Below are positions 33,712 to 43,420 of a stretch of 64,000 nucleotides of DNA, piece after piece (the first letter of the stretch is position 1; every line of letters starts with the position of its first letter). The translations under genes and the position numbers were made by a program. Under the pieces are notes generated by a model. It made no database searches. It was given only the letters and a program-made list of their open reading frames with translations, and was not told the DNA's origin. This stretch comes from Mauremys mutica (Eukaryota; Chordata; Testudines; Geoemydidae), in NCBI RefSeq assembly GCF_020497125.1, contig NC_059072.1, positions 271,666,045-271,730,044 on the forward strand, in the 5' to 3' direction.

Positions 33712-34176
33712 CTAATTAGGGGAATTACTTTAATGTTACTATTGTGAATGCTTGACTTTTCCTTTGCATAACAATGACCGTCGTTTAACAGCCACGTGTT
33801 GTAGGCTGCAGAGGAAAAGCATACAGGGATCTTTCCCGGGGACAGCCGCGAGGGGCTGGAACAGGGTCAGACTTTATGCTTTCCAGATTGCCTGCAGCAG
33901 GAGGGCACTGCTATCCATTAACTGTTAAGCAGCCTAAAGTTTCCGGCTTACCAGGCCTGGCTGCTATACGGATTCTGCTGTCCTGCCCCGCTTGTCCGAT
34001 CTCCAGTGCAAGACCCCAGGCAATGAAAGCGAATGCCGAAAATTCGAAATTGTCCTGAGAGCACATGAGATTAGGTGCCCTGTATGGTCTTGTTCACAGA
34101 AACTGAGTAGACTGTGTTCAGTGTTCGCAAACATGTATCTGTTCAAGGAAATCACTGCCTTTTTCCCATCACACAG

Positions 34177-34493
34177 CTGCGGCTCTTTCCCGAACTGCCC
34201 CGGCATCCCCCTCACAGAGGCTGGCGCAGATTAGGCGGCGAAAGAAAAAGACTCGGGACGAGATGTTCTCTGAACTGATGGCCAGCTCCAGAGCCGAGGC
34301 GGCCCAGCAGAGCCAGTGGAGGGAGACCCTCTCTCAGCAGCAGCGCTCACACAGCGAACGGGAGGACAGGTGGCGGCAGGAAGACCAGCAGGCGACTCAA
34401 ACGCTGCTTGGACTAATGAGGGGGTAAACGGACACGCTCCGGCGCCTTGTGGATGTTCTTCAGGACCGCAGGCAGGAGCAGAGAGCCCCCTGA
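34177..34493 (+). pseudogene. Harbinger Myb/SANT-like protein, copy 2, exon 2 with stop
   Basis: Acceptor CATCACACAG|CTGCGG joins in phase to exon 1. It encodes SQRLAQIRRRKKKTRDEMF and a charged coiled coil like copy 1. A TAA at 34,425-34,427 interrupts the frame after LLGLMRG. Homologous sequence (DTLRRLVDVLQDRRQ) continues to the natural-looking TGA at 34,491-34,493. In copy 1 the matching codon is CAA-like (RDQTDMLRRL), so the break looks like a single substitution. Confidence 0.8.
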
Positions 34494-34921
34494 ACTGTAT
34501 CTGCAACCGCCCTCCCCCGCCACAAAGTCCTGTCCCCCGCTCACCCAAAATCACAAGAAGGAGGGGCGCTAGGGGCCGTGAAAACTGTCACTCCACCCCA
34601 GCAGAGCGCTCAGGTACCAAACAGCTCTCATTCCCTAAAGTATGAGAATTGCTTGCCTTCCTGGCTCACCCGATCCCAAATCCCAGTTTCATCCCCCAAC
34701 TGTGTAGTTGAGTATTAAAAATAGTTTGCTGTTCATTACTGTTTCCGTCATGTTTCTTTGCAGAAGACTTTGTGTGAAGGGTGGGGGAGGGGTTTGTTAA
34801 TTGCATAGGACAGCCACCATTAACAGGGTACAGACATGGGGGCAGGATCAACAGCAGGTCACACACAGAGTGCAGTCACTAGGCACCCGGGTCACTCTGC
34901 GAGGTGTCTGCTGCCCCAGGT

Positions 34922-35215
34922 TGCTGAGATTGTTTAGGCTTCTGGGACGAGCCGATAATGCTGGGAATTGTGTATAAAGGGCTGGCCTTGAGCGGCCAGC
35001 TAATTGTAAATAGGATGATAAGTCAAACAGGTGTTAGGATGATAATTACCCTATGGGGTTACAGCTGCGGCTGTGTTAATTTTGTTAACCAATTAGCAAC
35101 TGTCTGATTGCTGGCCATAATGGGATATAAGAGTATGCTGGAAATGAATAAAGAACTCTCTGCTTATGATCACATGGGTTGTCAGACTCTGTCCCTGCTC
35201 CTCTGCGATGCAACA
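34922..35215 (+). repeat. ERV 5' LTR
   Basis: Starts TGCTGAGATTG and ends GATGCAACA. TATAAA is at 34,973-34,978 and AATAAA at 35,147-35,152. It also holds an inverted pair CTGGCC...GGCCAG (34,982-35,000). It differs from the 3' LTR only at 34,959 (t versus c at 40,059). Confidence 0.95.
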
Positions 35216-35217
35216 AA

Positions 35218-35235
35218 TGGTGACCCCGACGTGAT
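35218..35235 (+). promoter_or_regulatory. Primer binding site, tRNA-Trp type
   Basis: TGGTGACCCCGACGTGAT begins two bases after the 5' LTR. Its complement ends ...CGTCGGGGTCACCA, which matches the 3' end of vertebrate tRNA-Trp with CCA. Confidence 0.85.
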
Positions 35236-35281
35236 TGAATGAGGACAGTGTTGGTGGCCTGAACTGAAAGGAGGAAAAGGA

Positions 35282-35500
35282 GGCGCACCTGAGTCTCAGT
35301 GTCGAGCGGCTAGGAGCCGCAGGGCGTCTGAAAAGAGGGGCGCACCTGAGCTCAGTGTCGAGCGGCGGCCGCAGGGCGTCCGAAGAGAAGGGCGCACCTG
35401 AGTTCAGTGTCGAGCGGCTAGGAGCCGCAGGGCGTCCGAAAAGAGGGGCGCACCTGAGCTCAGTGTCGAGTGGCAAGCCGCAGGGCGTCTGAAAAGGGAG
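35282..35500 (+). repeat. Four tandem ~55-base hairpin units in the ERV leader
   Basis: Units begin at 35,282, 35,339, 35,391 and 35,447 with GGCGCACCTGAG. Each then has CAGTGTCGAG and GCAGGGCGTC. Each contains a small GC stem, for example GCGGCT-AGG-AGCCGC at 35,306-35,320. They lie between the primer site and gag, where packaging signals normally sit. Confidence 0.8.
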
Positions 35501-35531
35501 GCACACCCCAGCCCAGAGGTGAGCAGCTAAC

Positions 35532-37573
35532 ATGGGAACCGCTGCATCAGCGGAAGAAAGGACGGTGCATGAATATTTGATGCGCATCGCGGAGCGGCAG
35601 GGAGAGAAGCTCCCCTCTGATAAGTTATCCCGTCTGCTGCGGTGGGGACGGAGAAGGGGACTTTCTGTTCAACCAAGTACAATTTTGATAAAACTGTTTG
35701 GGAGCGGCTAGGCTCCGAGCTTTGGAAGTCGGTGGCTCGGGGCGATAAGGAGGCCTTCTCCCTGAGTCCAGTATGGAATAAGGCGAAGGAGATAGTAGAA
35801 ACTCTCGCGGCCGAGGCAGGAGTGCAGGCGGCCCTTTCTGAGCTTTGCCGCCCAACGCCCGGAATGCCTTCTGTGTTGCCGGTTGGAGCCAGAGAGTTTT
35901 TCGGTGGTGAGGACACGGTGATACCTTTGGCTTCCAACCCCTACCCTATGGATGATGTTGCCCCTGCTACGGCCCCACTACCCTCCAATGTGGCTATCGG
36001 CCCCGACATGATTGATCCTGCTACGGTCCCGTTACCCCCCGATACGCCCGAGCCTATGGAGACAGCCTTGCCGTATGCACCCCCTCCAAAGCCATGCCGT
36101 GTCCACGGGGCCTGGGGGTGCCTCGATTGCGGGGGGACAGAGGAGGCTCGGGTGGAACGTGTGCCATCAAACCCATATCCCGATTTGACTACGTTTACTC
36201 AGTTTACTCAGTTTGATGCCTTCTATAAGGAGATGGAGCGCCAGGGTCGACAGCTGCAGCATATATGTGACAAGTTGGACCAATTGGAAGGTCTTCCACC
36301 TGGATCATCGCGATCGCATCTTCACAAGTGCTTTCATTCGACTCGCCCCCCCGCCCCGCCTGGCCCCGGGGACCCTCCAACTGGGGACCCTCCGGATCCG
36401 GTACAGCGCTGGCATGGAGTTTTAAGAGAAGCCATCCTTGAAGGTCTAACACCTGAGGCCTTTCCGGTGATTACGCCAGACCCTCAACACCCTAATCATA
36501 GACGGTGGGCCCCTTTGGACTGGAAGTTGATCCGTGAGGCACAGAAATCGATCATGGCTTATGGACTAGATAATCCGTATGTACAGTCTATCATTGAACA
36601 GGTATTTGCTGGCCAAGCAATGTGTCCGTACGATGCGATTAAGCTAGCTGACATGCTTCTTACACCTACACAGAAATTGTTGTGGAAAGATGATTGGGCT
36701 AAGAGAGTTGACTTGGCTCTTGTCCGCAATTTGGATTTACCGGATGATGATCCTCGGCGCGTGGCCACTGCTGATATGTTTTTGGGAGCCGGTCGCTTTG
36801 TTGACCCGCATTTGCAAGCCCGCCTCGATCCCCGGATCCTGCAGCAGTCGCAGGAACTGGCTTTGGCTGCCTTTAAAGCGGTGCCCCAGATGGGAAAGCC
36901 GAGCCCTCCCTACGCTAAAATTATGCAAGGCCCATCGGAACCGTATTCCACCTTTTTGGATCGCCTTCGAGAGGCTATTGATAGATCTCCTAATCTGACG
37001 CCAGAGGCCAGAACTGCAGTTGGACTTGATCTTGCAACCCAGAATGCAAATCCCACTTGCCGCCGTATATTAGCCACCTTGCCCAAGACTGCGACCCTGA
37101 TGGAAATGATTGAGGCATGTGGTAGGGCCGCTATGCTTGAGGAGACGGATAAGGCAGTGATTCATGCTAAGGCACAGGCCTCTGCACTGGCCGTGGCGTT
37201 ACAACCCCTGCTCGGGCGACAGCGGGGGGCTAGAAGACCGACCCGGCCAGCCGGCCCCTGTTTTGGTTGTGGAAAACCCGGGCATTTCCGGCGGAACTGC
37301 CCTATGCAAAATGGGCAGCGGGCCTCTGATGTGTCACCTGAAGCTGCAACTGGCGCTTGCACACGATGTGATAAGTTTGGACATCGCGCCGCCGACTGTT
37401 GGGCGCGTTACACGAAGGATGGAACACCGCTGCCGGGAAACGGATCGCGGAGCGCCCCTCGGAGGAGCGCGACGACACAAGTGCCTCCACCCGCCAACCC
37501 GGCTGCCTGGAACACCTCACCGGAGCAACCCGTGGCAGTGCCGGAGTGGACTTGGCCACAGCGACAGATGTAG
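35532..37573 (+). pseudogene. gag: ERV gag polyprotein, frame break near the start
   Basis: The first ATG (35,532) follows the leader and starts MGTAAS, a fit to an N-myristoylation signal of matrix. That frame closes near 35,709. The remaining gag is in a different frame, open from about 35,640 to 37,573, so a small indel lies near 35,640. The main frame holds matrix-like sequence and a Pro-rich part (PYAPPPKP). Capsid contains the major homology region (QGPSEPYSTFLDRL, about 36,929). Nucleocapsid has two CCHC knuckles: CFGCGKPGHFRRNC (about 37,258) and CTRCDKFGHRAADC (about 37,358). Apart from the N-terminal break the structural protein is complete. It would form the particle shell and bind RNA. 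Confidence 0.88.
37435..37470 (+). other. gag/pro-type -1 frameshift site with hairpin
   Basis: G GGA AAC lies at 37,435-37,441 in exact gag phase (GGA at 37,436). This is a known betaretroviral gag-pro heptamer. A stem GCGC.CCT/AGG.GCGC (37,452-37,470) with one mismatch starts 10 bases downstream. The -1 frame entered here is the one carrying the dUTPase. Confidence 0.65.
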
Positions 37574-37880
37574 TTTTAGAGACTGACGAGGTTCAAGTTC
37601 TCCTTCCAACATCGATGGTCCATTAGGATTTGGACTGAGTGCCCTTTTGATTGGCCGTTCGTCAACATCGAAACAAGGTATTTTTGTTTTGCCTGGCCTT
37701 ATTGATGCCGACTATACGGGGAATATTGGGATAATGGTACGTGCCCTCTGTCCCCCTGTGACTATAACTGCTGGTACACGTCTTGCTCAGTTAATACCTT
37801 TCAAGGGATGTGTGCCCCGATCGACCCCAATTGACCGCGGGTCTCGAGGGTTTGGATCCACTGGCCCTCCCCAAACTGCC
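37442..37880 (+). pseudogene. ERV dUTPase (pro frame), frame break inside
   Basis: dUTPase hydrolyses dUTP and limits uracil in viral DNA. In class II retroviruses it is often encoded in the pro frame after gag. Family motifs are visible. Motif 1 is RGSAGVDLAT, motif 2 LLIGRSS, motif 3 GLIDADYTG, motif 4 TRLAQLI, and motif 5 RGSRGFGSTG. Motif 1 is in one frame (open to the stop at 37,626), while motifs 2-5 are in another frame open from about 37,626. A one-base loss near 37,605-37,620 therefore splits the domain. Motif 5 has Arg where Gly is usual (RGSGGFGSTG). Protease, normally next, is not recognisable. Confidence 0.85.
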
Positions 37881-38612
37881 TTTGCTATGGACAAGCCCAC
37901 CCGAACTGCTCGGCTTCAGGGATCCGATGGGCGGCAAATCACTCAGGAAGCTTTTATTGGGGATGCAATGCAGAGTGGGGTAACTGAGGCACCTGGGACG
38001 ACAGAGGTAGAAGATACTGTGTTTACCTTGGAATCAGAGCACACTGAAGCGGTTGCAGCTGAGGCCCCCATGCAGAATGATGTAGGAGATGCGCCATCTA
38101 ACCTAGTATCAGAATGCCCAGGGGCAGTTGTAAATGGGGCCCCTCTACAGAGCGACATGTGTCCTCAAGAACTGCCTGTGTGTGGAAAGGGAGACGAAGA
38201 GGAGCAAGGGAATTTAGCTGTGCAGCTGGCAGATACTGGCTCACCCATTTTTAGTATTGAAAGCTCTGGGGCTCAAAAAACATTTGTGCCTGTTACAGCT
38301 GCAGCAATTGAAGAACAAATCATTGCAGAAACTGTAACATCTATGGAAACCTCAGCTGAAACTTTAAAGCCTTTAGAAGCAGTGCCTGGAAAACTATTTC
38401 CTGAACTAGTCCAAGATATTACCACTGCTCATTCGGGATTTGAGGCTGCAAACAGTAGCAGTGAAGAAATTGCAACTGTGTTAGTATCAGAGATGTCTGC
38501 TGCAGTGGTGGATGGAATGTCTGAAAGAGCCACACGATGTACACAACCTGGGCCCCTGGAGGAAAGTTGCTTGTTTGCTATGCCAGGATTTTTTTTGTTT
38601 GATCCTCCCTGA
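37881..38612 (+). CDS. Acidic ORF of unknown origin downstream of ERV dUTPase
   Basis: The frame carrying dUTPase motifs 2-5 continues for about 240 further codons to a stop at 38,612. I recognise no retroviral domain. Composition is rich in E, T, A, V, S and P (for example EAPGTTEVEDTVFTLESEH), with loosely repeated phrases such as EAP.Q.DV / GAPLQSDM. There are no membrane segments and no catalytic motif. ADTGSP occurs once, but nothing around it looks like a protease. It may be low-constraint filler, a captured host segment, or the remains of a heavily rearranged pro/pol. That it stays open for so long in a defective element is unusual. Confidence 0.5.
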   Translation, partial: FAMDKPTRTARLQGSDGRQITQEAFIGDAMQSGVTEAPGTTEVEDTVFTLESEHTEAVAAEAPMQNDVGDAPSNLVSECPGAVVNGAPLQSDMCPQELPVCGKGDEEEQGNLAVQLADTGSPIFSIESSGAQKTFVPVTAAAIEEQIIAETVTSMETSAETLKPLEAVPGKLFPELVQDITTAHSGFEAANSSSEEIATVLVSEMSAAVVDGMSERATRCTQPGPLEESCLFAMPGFFLFDPP

Positions 38613-40000
38613 ATGATTTAATTGATTGAGATAATTTTTGCTTTGCCTGAATGTATAGGATGATGTCCTGATAATTTCCCCCGTAGAACTTGAACCACGA
38701 TGGTGGAACAGGAGGAAAAACACTCACATCATTGATATTGCCAGTGTCTAGAAATTCCTGACTAAAAAGACATTGAGAACTGACCCTGGTAAAGAAGCAA
38801 AGAATTGCACACTGGCAGGAAAAAATTTGGGACTCCTGCTAAAAACTGTGGTATTGATTGGATTTTGGGGTTTATTTTGCAGGCTGCGCCCTGTGTTGTG
38901 GAATTTTTTTTAGCATGTATTGCCCTCCCTAATTGGATTGTAAATGATATTACCCCTCCCCATTACTAACCCCTGTTTTTTAGAGCCTATTTGTTTTTTG
39001 TTTTTAAAGTTTGAGAAAATTCGGCCTAAAGGTTTGTTGAGTATTCTTAAAGCGGGGAGTTGTAGGCATAAATCTAGGTAATTTGGGAGAATGGCTTTGA
39101 ATTTATGTGACCCAAAATATTTTTATGTAAAGTGCTTTGGATCGGGCCCAGGCAGGCACGCAATAGATAGAGAACTTGAAGAAGAAAAAAGGATCGGGCC
39201 CAGGCGGCGGGCAACAGACAACAAGCTTGGAATACTGGTTGATAACCTTGAGGGTGTAGTTGATAGAAAAGGTAATTAACTACTAGCGAGTAATGTTAGG
39301 CAGAGTACAAAGTTAACTCTGTGGTTGCTGGAGGGAATAGCAGTTGAATTTAGAAGTAAGTCAGGATGCAATTGTATTACTGTAAATGATTTAATTGATG
39401 ATGTAATTTTTTTTTTTTTTTGCCTGATGGTACTAAGGGTATTTGTATATTGTATGTAATGATTGATTGCCCAGTAGGGGTAGTTTTGTTTTGTTTTTTA
39501 GATATTAAGAAAATTGGTGTTAGCTGCATAGCATTTTATGTACCATGCATTTATTTACAGAGTTAAATTTATGTTATGTGTTTTTTGTTTTGTTTTGTGG
39601 TGTTTGTTTTTGTTTTTTTTTTCTCTCTGGCCAGAATTGTTTTTTGCGTTTTATGTGGTTTATGTTGTGTTTTTTCTAGGACCCCCCCTCCCTCAGTGTC
39701 AGTTTGATCGCCTGACATCTGAGGGATGATTTGGTAATAGAAGGTTGCCACAAGTTGGTGTGCAATAGAGAAGGGGGGAATCCTGTAGAATTTACACCAT
39801 TTATTTGTTGTGCTTTGTTTTTGTTTGGTGTTGTTGGGGTTATGTTAAGAATTGCATGGTTATATAGGTTGGCTTTATAAAGTTTTAATTTTGGTTTGTG
39901 ATAGATTGTGGTGTTATGTTGTTATAAGTTGGAAATGTTTTGCTAATGTTTTTATCCCTTTTTTTTCCCCTCCTTTTTGATTTTGGGTGGAGGGGGGAAG
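38613..40000 (+). other. ERV 3' non-coding region and polypurine tract
   Basis: T-rich sequence without pol or env. It has a repeated block GGATCGGGCCCAGGC (39,138 and 39,191) and two similar AATGATTTAATTGAT segments (about 38,613 and 39,385). It also has TTTTG-rich runs (39,580-39,620). A purine tract GGTGGAGGGGGGAAG ends at 40,000 and is the probable plus-strand primer. It stops 21 bases before the 3' LTR as defined by the 5' copy. Small ORFs (39,091-39,279; 39,538-39,729) lack motifs. Confidence 0.6.
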
Positions 40001-40021
40001 TGTTGGGAATAGAATGTGAAA

Positions 40022-40315
40022 TGCTGAGATTGTTTAGGCTTCTGGGACGAGCCGATAACGCTGGGAATTGTGTATAAAGGGCTGGCCTTGAGCGGCCAGC
40101 TAATTGTAAATAGGATGATAAGTCAAACAGGTGTTAGGATGATAATTACCCTATGGGGTTACAGCTGCGGCTGTGTTAATTTTGTTAACCAATTAGCAAC
40201 TGTCTGATTGCTGGCCATAATGGGATATAAGAGTATGCTGGAAATGAATAAAGAACTCTCTGCTTATGATCACATGGGTTGTCAGACTCTGTCCCTGCTC
40301 CTCTGCGATGCAACA
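40022..40315 (+). repeat. ERV 3' LTR
   Basis: Same 294 bases as the 5' LTR except at 40,059. Followed by the target duplication CCAGGT (40,316-40,321). Provides the AATAAA for the provirus (40,247-40,252). Confidence 0.95.
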
Positions 40316-40832
40316 CCAGGTCAGTCTGGGAGGTGTATGTTGCCCCAGGGTCCGAGCGCCTGGCATCCACAAATGGCAAGGCAGGCTGCCCTTACCATGC
40401 CCTTCCACCCTTGCCATGAACCTCTCCGATGCCCTGAGCCCCAGCCAGAGCCATCATCCACCCACACCTACTCACCCTTCCCACACACCCCTCACCCCTT
40501 CCTGCAAACCCACCCCTTCCTGCACACCCTCCGGTAACCGTCCTCCCCCCAGAGACCGCTGTAGGAGCAGGAGCCTGTCAGTCCTCGAGTGTAGAAGCGG
40601 TCTGTACATCACTGCACACCGTACCCACCACAGTCTGTGTCCCTGTTGGAACCCTTGAACGAGAATTCGTTAGTAAAGAAAACTTTGTTAATTAAAAATG
40701 TTCCAATAACTTTATTTTTAAACGTCTGTTGGAAGGGGGGAAACCTGGTGAACGGGGTATGTAACCGCTGAAAAAAGTCAATAGTAACTGAAACAGGGGC
40801 AGGTTCAGCTTCTCTGTAAAGAGACTGGACAG

Positions 40833-42116
40833 TCATAGGTTACCCTGCTCTCTGAGGAACCTAGCTTTCAAAGCCTCCCGGATGCACAGCGCTTCCCGCT
40901 GGGCTCTTCTAATCGCACGGGTGTCTGGCTGAGCGTAATCAGCAGCCAGGCGATTTGCCTCAACCTCCCATCCCGCCATAAAGGTCTCCCCCTTGCTCTC
41001 ACAGAGATTGTGGAGCACATAGCAAGCTGCAATAACAATGGGGATATTGGTTTCGCTGAGATCCGAGCGAGTGAGTAAGCTCCTCCATCTCCCCTTGAGA
41101 CGTCCGAAAGCACACTCCACCACCATTCTGCACTTGCTCAGCCGGTAGTTGAAGAGCTCCTTGTCACTGTCCAGGGCGCCTGTATAGGGCTTCATGAGCC
41201 AGGGCATTAGCGGGTAGGCTGGGTCCCCGAGGATCACTGTAGGCATCTCCACATCCCCAACACTTACTTTGTGTTCCGGGAAGAAACTACCTTCCTGCAG
41301 GCGTCTAAACAGACCAGAGTTCCTGAACACACGCGTGTCATGAACCTTGCCCGGCCACCCGACGTAGATGTTGGTAAAACGTCCCTTATGGTCCACCAGT
41401 GCTTGCAGCACCATTGAAAAGTAGCCCTTTCGGTTAATATACTGGCTGGCCTGGTGGGCCGGTCCCAGGATAGGGATGTGAGTGCCATCTATAGCCCCAC
41501 CGCAGTTTGGGAATCCCATCGCGGCGAAGCCATCTATGACGACCTGGACGTTTCCCAGGGTCACCACCTTTGAAAGCAGTAGGTCAACGATTGCGTGGGC
41601 TACTTGCATCACAGCAACCCCCACGGTAGATTTGCCCACGCCAAAGTGGTTCGCTACTGACCGGTAGCTGTCTGGCGTTGCAAGTTTCCAGAGGGCTATG
41701 GCCACTCGCTTCTGCCCACTCAGGGCTGCTCGCATACGGGTGTCCTAGCGCTTCAGGGCAGGGGCCAGCAAGTCACACAGTTCAAGGAAAGTGCCCTTAC
41801 GCATCCTGAAGTTTCGCAGCTACTGTGATTCATCCCAGACCTGCAGCACTATGCGGTCCCACCAGTCCGTGCTTGTTTCCCGGGCCCAGAATCGCCGTCC
41901 CATAGCATGAACGTGACCCATTGCCACCATAATCTCCACGGCGCGGCGTACCGTGCTTTGTGAGAGGTCTGTGCCACTCTGACACTTCACGTCCTCACCG
42001 CGCTGCCGGAGCCTCCTCGCCCGATTTCTCAGCAGCTGACTGTGGAAGAGGTGTTCGATAAGGTGCGAGGAGTTGACAACAGCCATAAGTGCAGCGATGA
42101 TTGCAGCAGGCTCCAT
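40833..42116 (-). pseudogene. PIF/Harbinger transposase, copy 2, two nonsense codons
   Basis: Same start context as copy 1 (MEPAAIIAALMAVVNSSHL) and the same domains: WARETSTDWWDRIVLQVW, HTH-like SYRSVANHFGVGKSTV, and the catalytic acids in AIDGTHIPI, VILGDPAYPL and VECAFGRLKGRW. One continuous frame is interrupted by TAG at 41,820-41,822 (a Trp in copy 1) and TAG at 41,745-41,747 (upstream of DTRMRAAL). There are no frameshifts. The triad is present, but no full-length protein is expected. Confidence 0.92.
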
Positions 42117-42496
42117 GCTCGCAGTGCTGTGGCGTCCGCGCTGTCACTGACCAGAAAAGTGCGCGAACAGAGTTCCCGCCGGCGCTTTCAAGGAGAGAAG
42201 GCGGGAGTGACGGTTGAATGATGACAGTTACCCAAAACCACCCTCGACACATTTTTCCCCTAGAAGGCATTGGGGGCTCTACCCAGCATTCCAATGGGAA
42301 GCGGGGACTGCAGGAACTGTGGGATAGCTGCCCAGAATGCACCACTTCCAATGTCGACGCTTGCCCCGTTAGTGTGGACTCACAAAGTCGAATTGGTGTC
42401 CTTGGTGTGGATACACAAATTCGAATTCACCAGGTTGAATCCAGAAATTCGACCTAAGTTAAATCGAACTACTCCTGTAGTGTAGACATACCCTAA

Positions 42497-43033
42497 GAGC
42501 TTTAATATGGTTTAGAAACAAAGTAAAGGCACCATCTATACTATAAATACTGTAAAATGGGTATGTGTTGTAACTGAGGTATCTGATATGATTCTATGGT
42601 TCTATAGCACGGACAAAGCCATTGAGACGAAGCCTCATATTAGGCCCCGCTAATATTGTAGGGCAGGAAATGGGGAGTAGTAGACTTAGACTCAAAGGCC
42701 AGCAAACGAAATTTGCAATTGGCCTAGCTGTGTTTAAACAAAAGTACAAACTCTGAATGTTCTTTGAAAACCAAGGCTAGTATAGACGGCCTATGCGTTA
42801 ATCAGTCTAGCAACAAGCCTTGATCAATTTTCAATCCAGGATGTATTGTTGCTGTTAAGTCGCACTGTATAGCAGAGGAAAATTCTGTCTACAATGTAGA
42901 ATTAAAAATTAACAAGTAGCTATGCACATTTTTAAAGAACAGAAGCATTTACAACTAAATGTTACTTAACATTTGTTGTAAATTAGATTTCTGTAGAATT
43001 CTAAAAGGTAATTAAACATGGGTTAAAATCATC
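42497..43033. other. Spacer, nothing recognised
   Basis: AT-rich sequence after the Harbinger right end. A brief ATTCTATGGTTCTATAG at about 42,590 recalls CR1 octamers but stands alone. Confidence 0.45.
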
Positions 43034-43140
43034 TGGCCAGATTCTGCTCTCATTTACACTACAGAAAAACTGAAGTAACTCCATAAGTTTCAATGGTGTT
43101 ACGTCAGTTTTATACCAGTTTCACAGAGAGAATTTGGTCT
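43034..43140. repeat. Small foldback repeat
   Basis: Ends TGGCCAGATTCTGCTCTCAT and AGAATTTGGTCT, with GAAGTAACTCCATAAGTTTC inside. Third copy of the family at 10,531 and 22,527. Confidence 0.45.
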
Positions 43141-43253
43141 GCAACATGGTGTGAGAAAACAAAGATCAGAATTAGCTATTTAGTTCGTCTGAAAGCCTAC
43201 AAAACTTTCCCTCACAATGTGTGCAACAGAGGGAAACAGCCGTTGTTCTTAGA

Positions 43254-43420
43254 ATCATAGAAGATTAGGGTCGGAAGAGACCTCAGGAGGTCATCTAGTC
43301 TAATCCTCTGCTCAAAGCAGGACCAACCCCAACTAAATCATCCCAGCCAGGGCTTTGTCAAGCCTGGCCTTAAGAACCTCAAAGGATGGAGATTCAACCA
43401 CCTCCCTAGATAACCCAAGC
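43254..43420 (-). mobile_element. CR1 3'-end fragment
   Basis: On plus it reads AGAATCATAGAAGATTAGGG, then GACCTCAGGAGGTCATCTAG, CAAAGCAGGACCAACCCCAA and CCACCTCCCTAGATAACCCA. This is the familiar reverse-orientation CR1 3' end, 5'-truncated. Confidence 0.85.

Larger units (their letters stand above)
34922..40315 (+). mobile_element. Endogenous retrovirus, class II-like, defective, young
   Basis: A 5,394-bp provirus inside Harbinger copy 2. The 294-bp LTRs (34,922-35,215 and 40,022-40,315) differ at one base. A 6-bp target duplication CCAGGT flanks it (34,916-34,921 and 40,316-40,321). The primer site matches tRNA-Trp. It has a gag with a major homology region and two zinc knuckles, then a dUTPase in the -1 frame. 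6-bp duplications and a dUTPase next to gag fit betaretrovirus-like class II ERVs; a Trp primer is also used by alpharetroviruses. No protease, RT, RNase H, integrase or envelope is recognisable. There is a frame break near the gag start and another in the dUTPase. Movement would need another virus's enzymes. Confidence 0.92.
32389..42493. mobile_element. PIF/Harbinger transposon, copy 2, interrupted by an ERV
   Basis: Ends GGCCTGGTCCACACTA (left) and GGGTATGTCTACACTAC (right, minus strand), next to TTA and TAA. Without the 5.4 kb retrovirus it is about 4.7 kb. Gene plan as in copy 1: Myb/SANT-like exons on plus, antisense ORF in the intron, transposase on minus. Both main genes carry nonsense changes, so it is non-autonomous. 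It is clearly diverged from copy 1, so the two are different lineages, not a recent duplication. Confidence 0.92.

Noticed and set aside
35093..35937. Minus-strand ORFs over the ERV leader and gag start
   Set aside because: They arise from the tandem leader repeats and the reverse of gag; no independent support.
38230..38260. ADTGSP as a retroviral protease active site
   Set aside because: Isolated tripeptide-level match. No flap or other protease signature follows, and the surrounding sequence is low-complexity acidic.
39091..39729. Small ORFs near the ERV 3' end as env or accessory genes
   Set aside because: Short, with no signal peptide plus anchor pattern or known motif; they sit over a direct repeat or T-rich low-complexity DNA.
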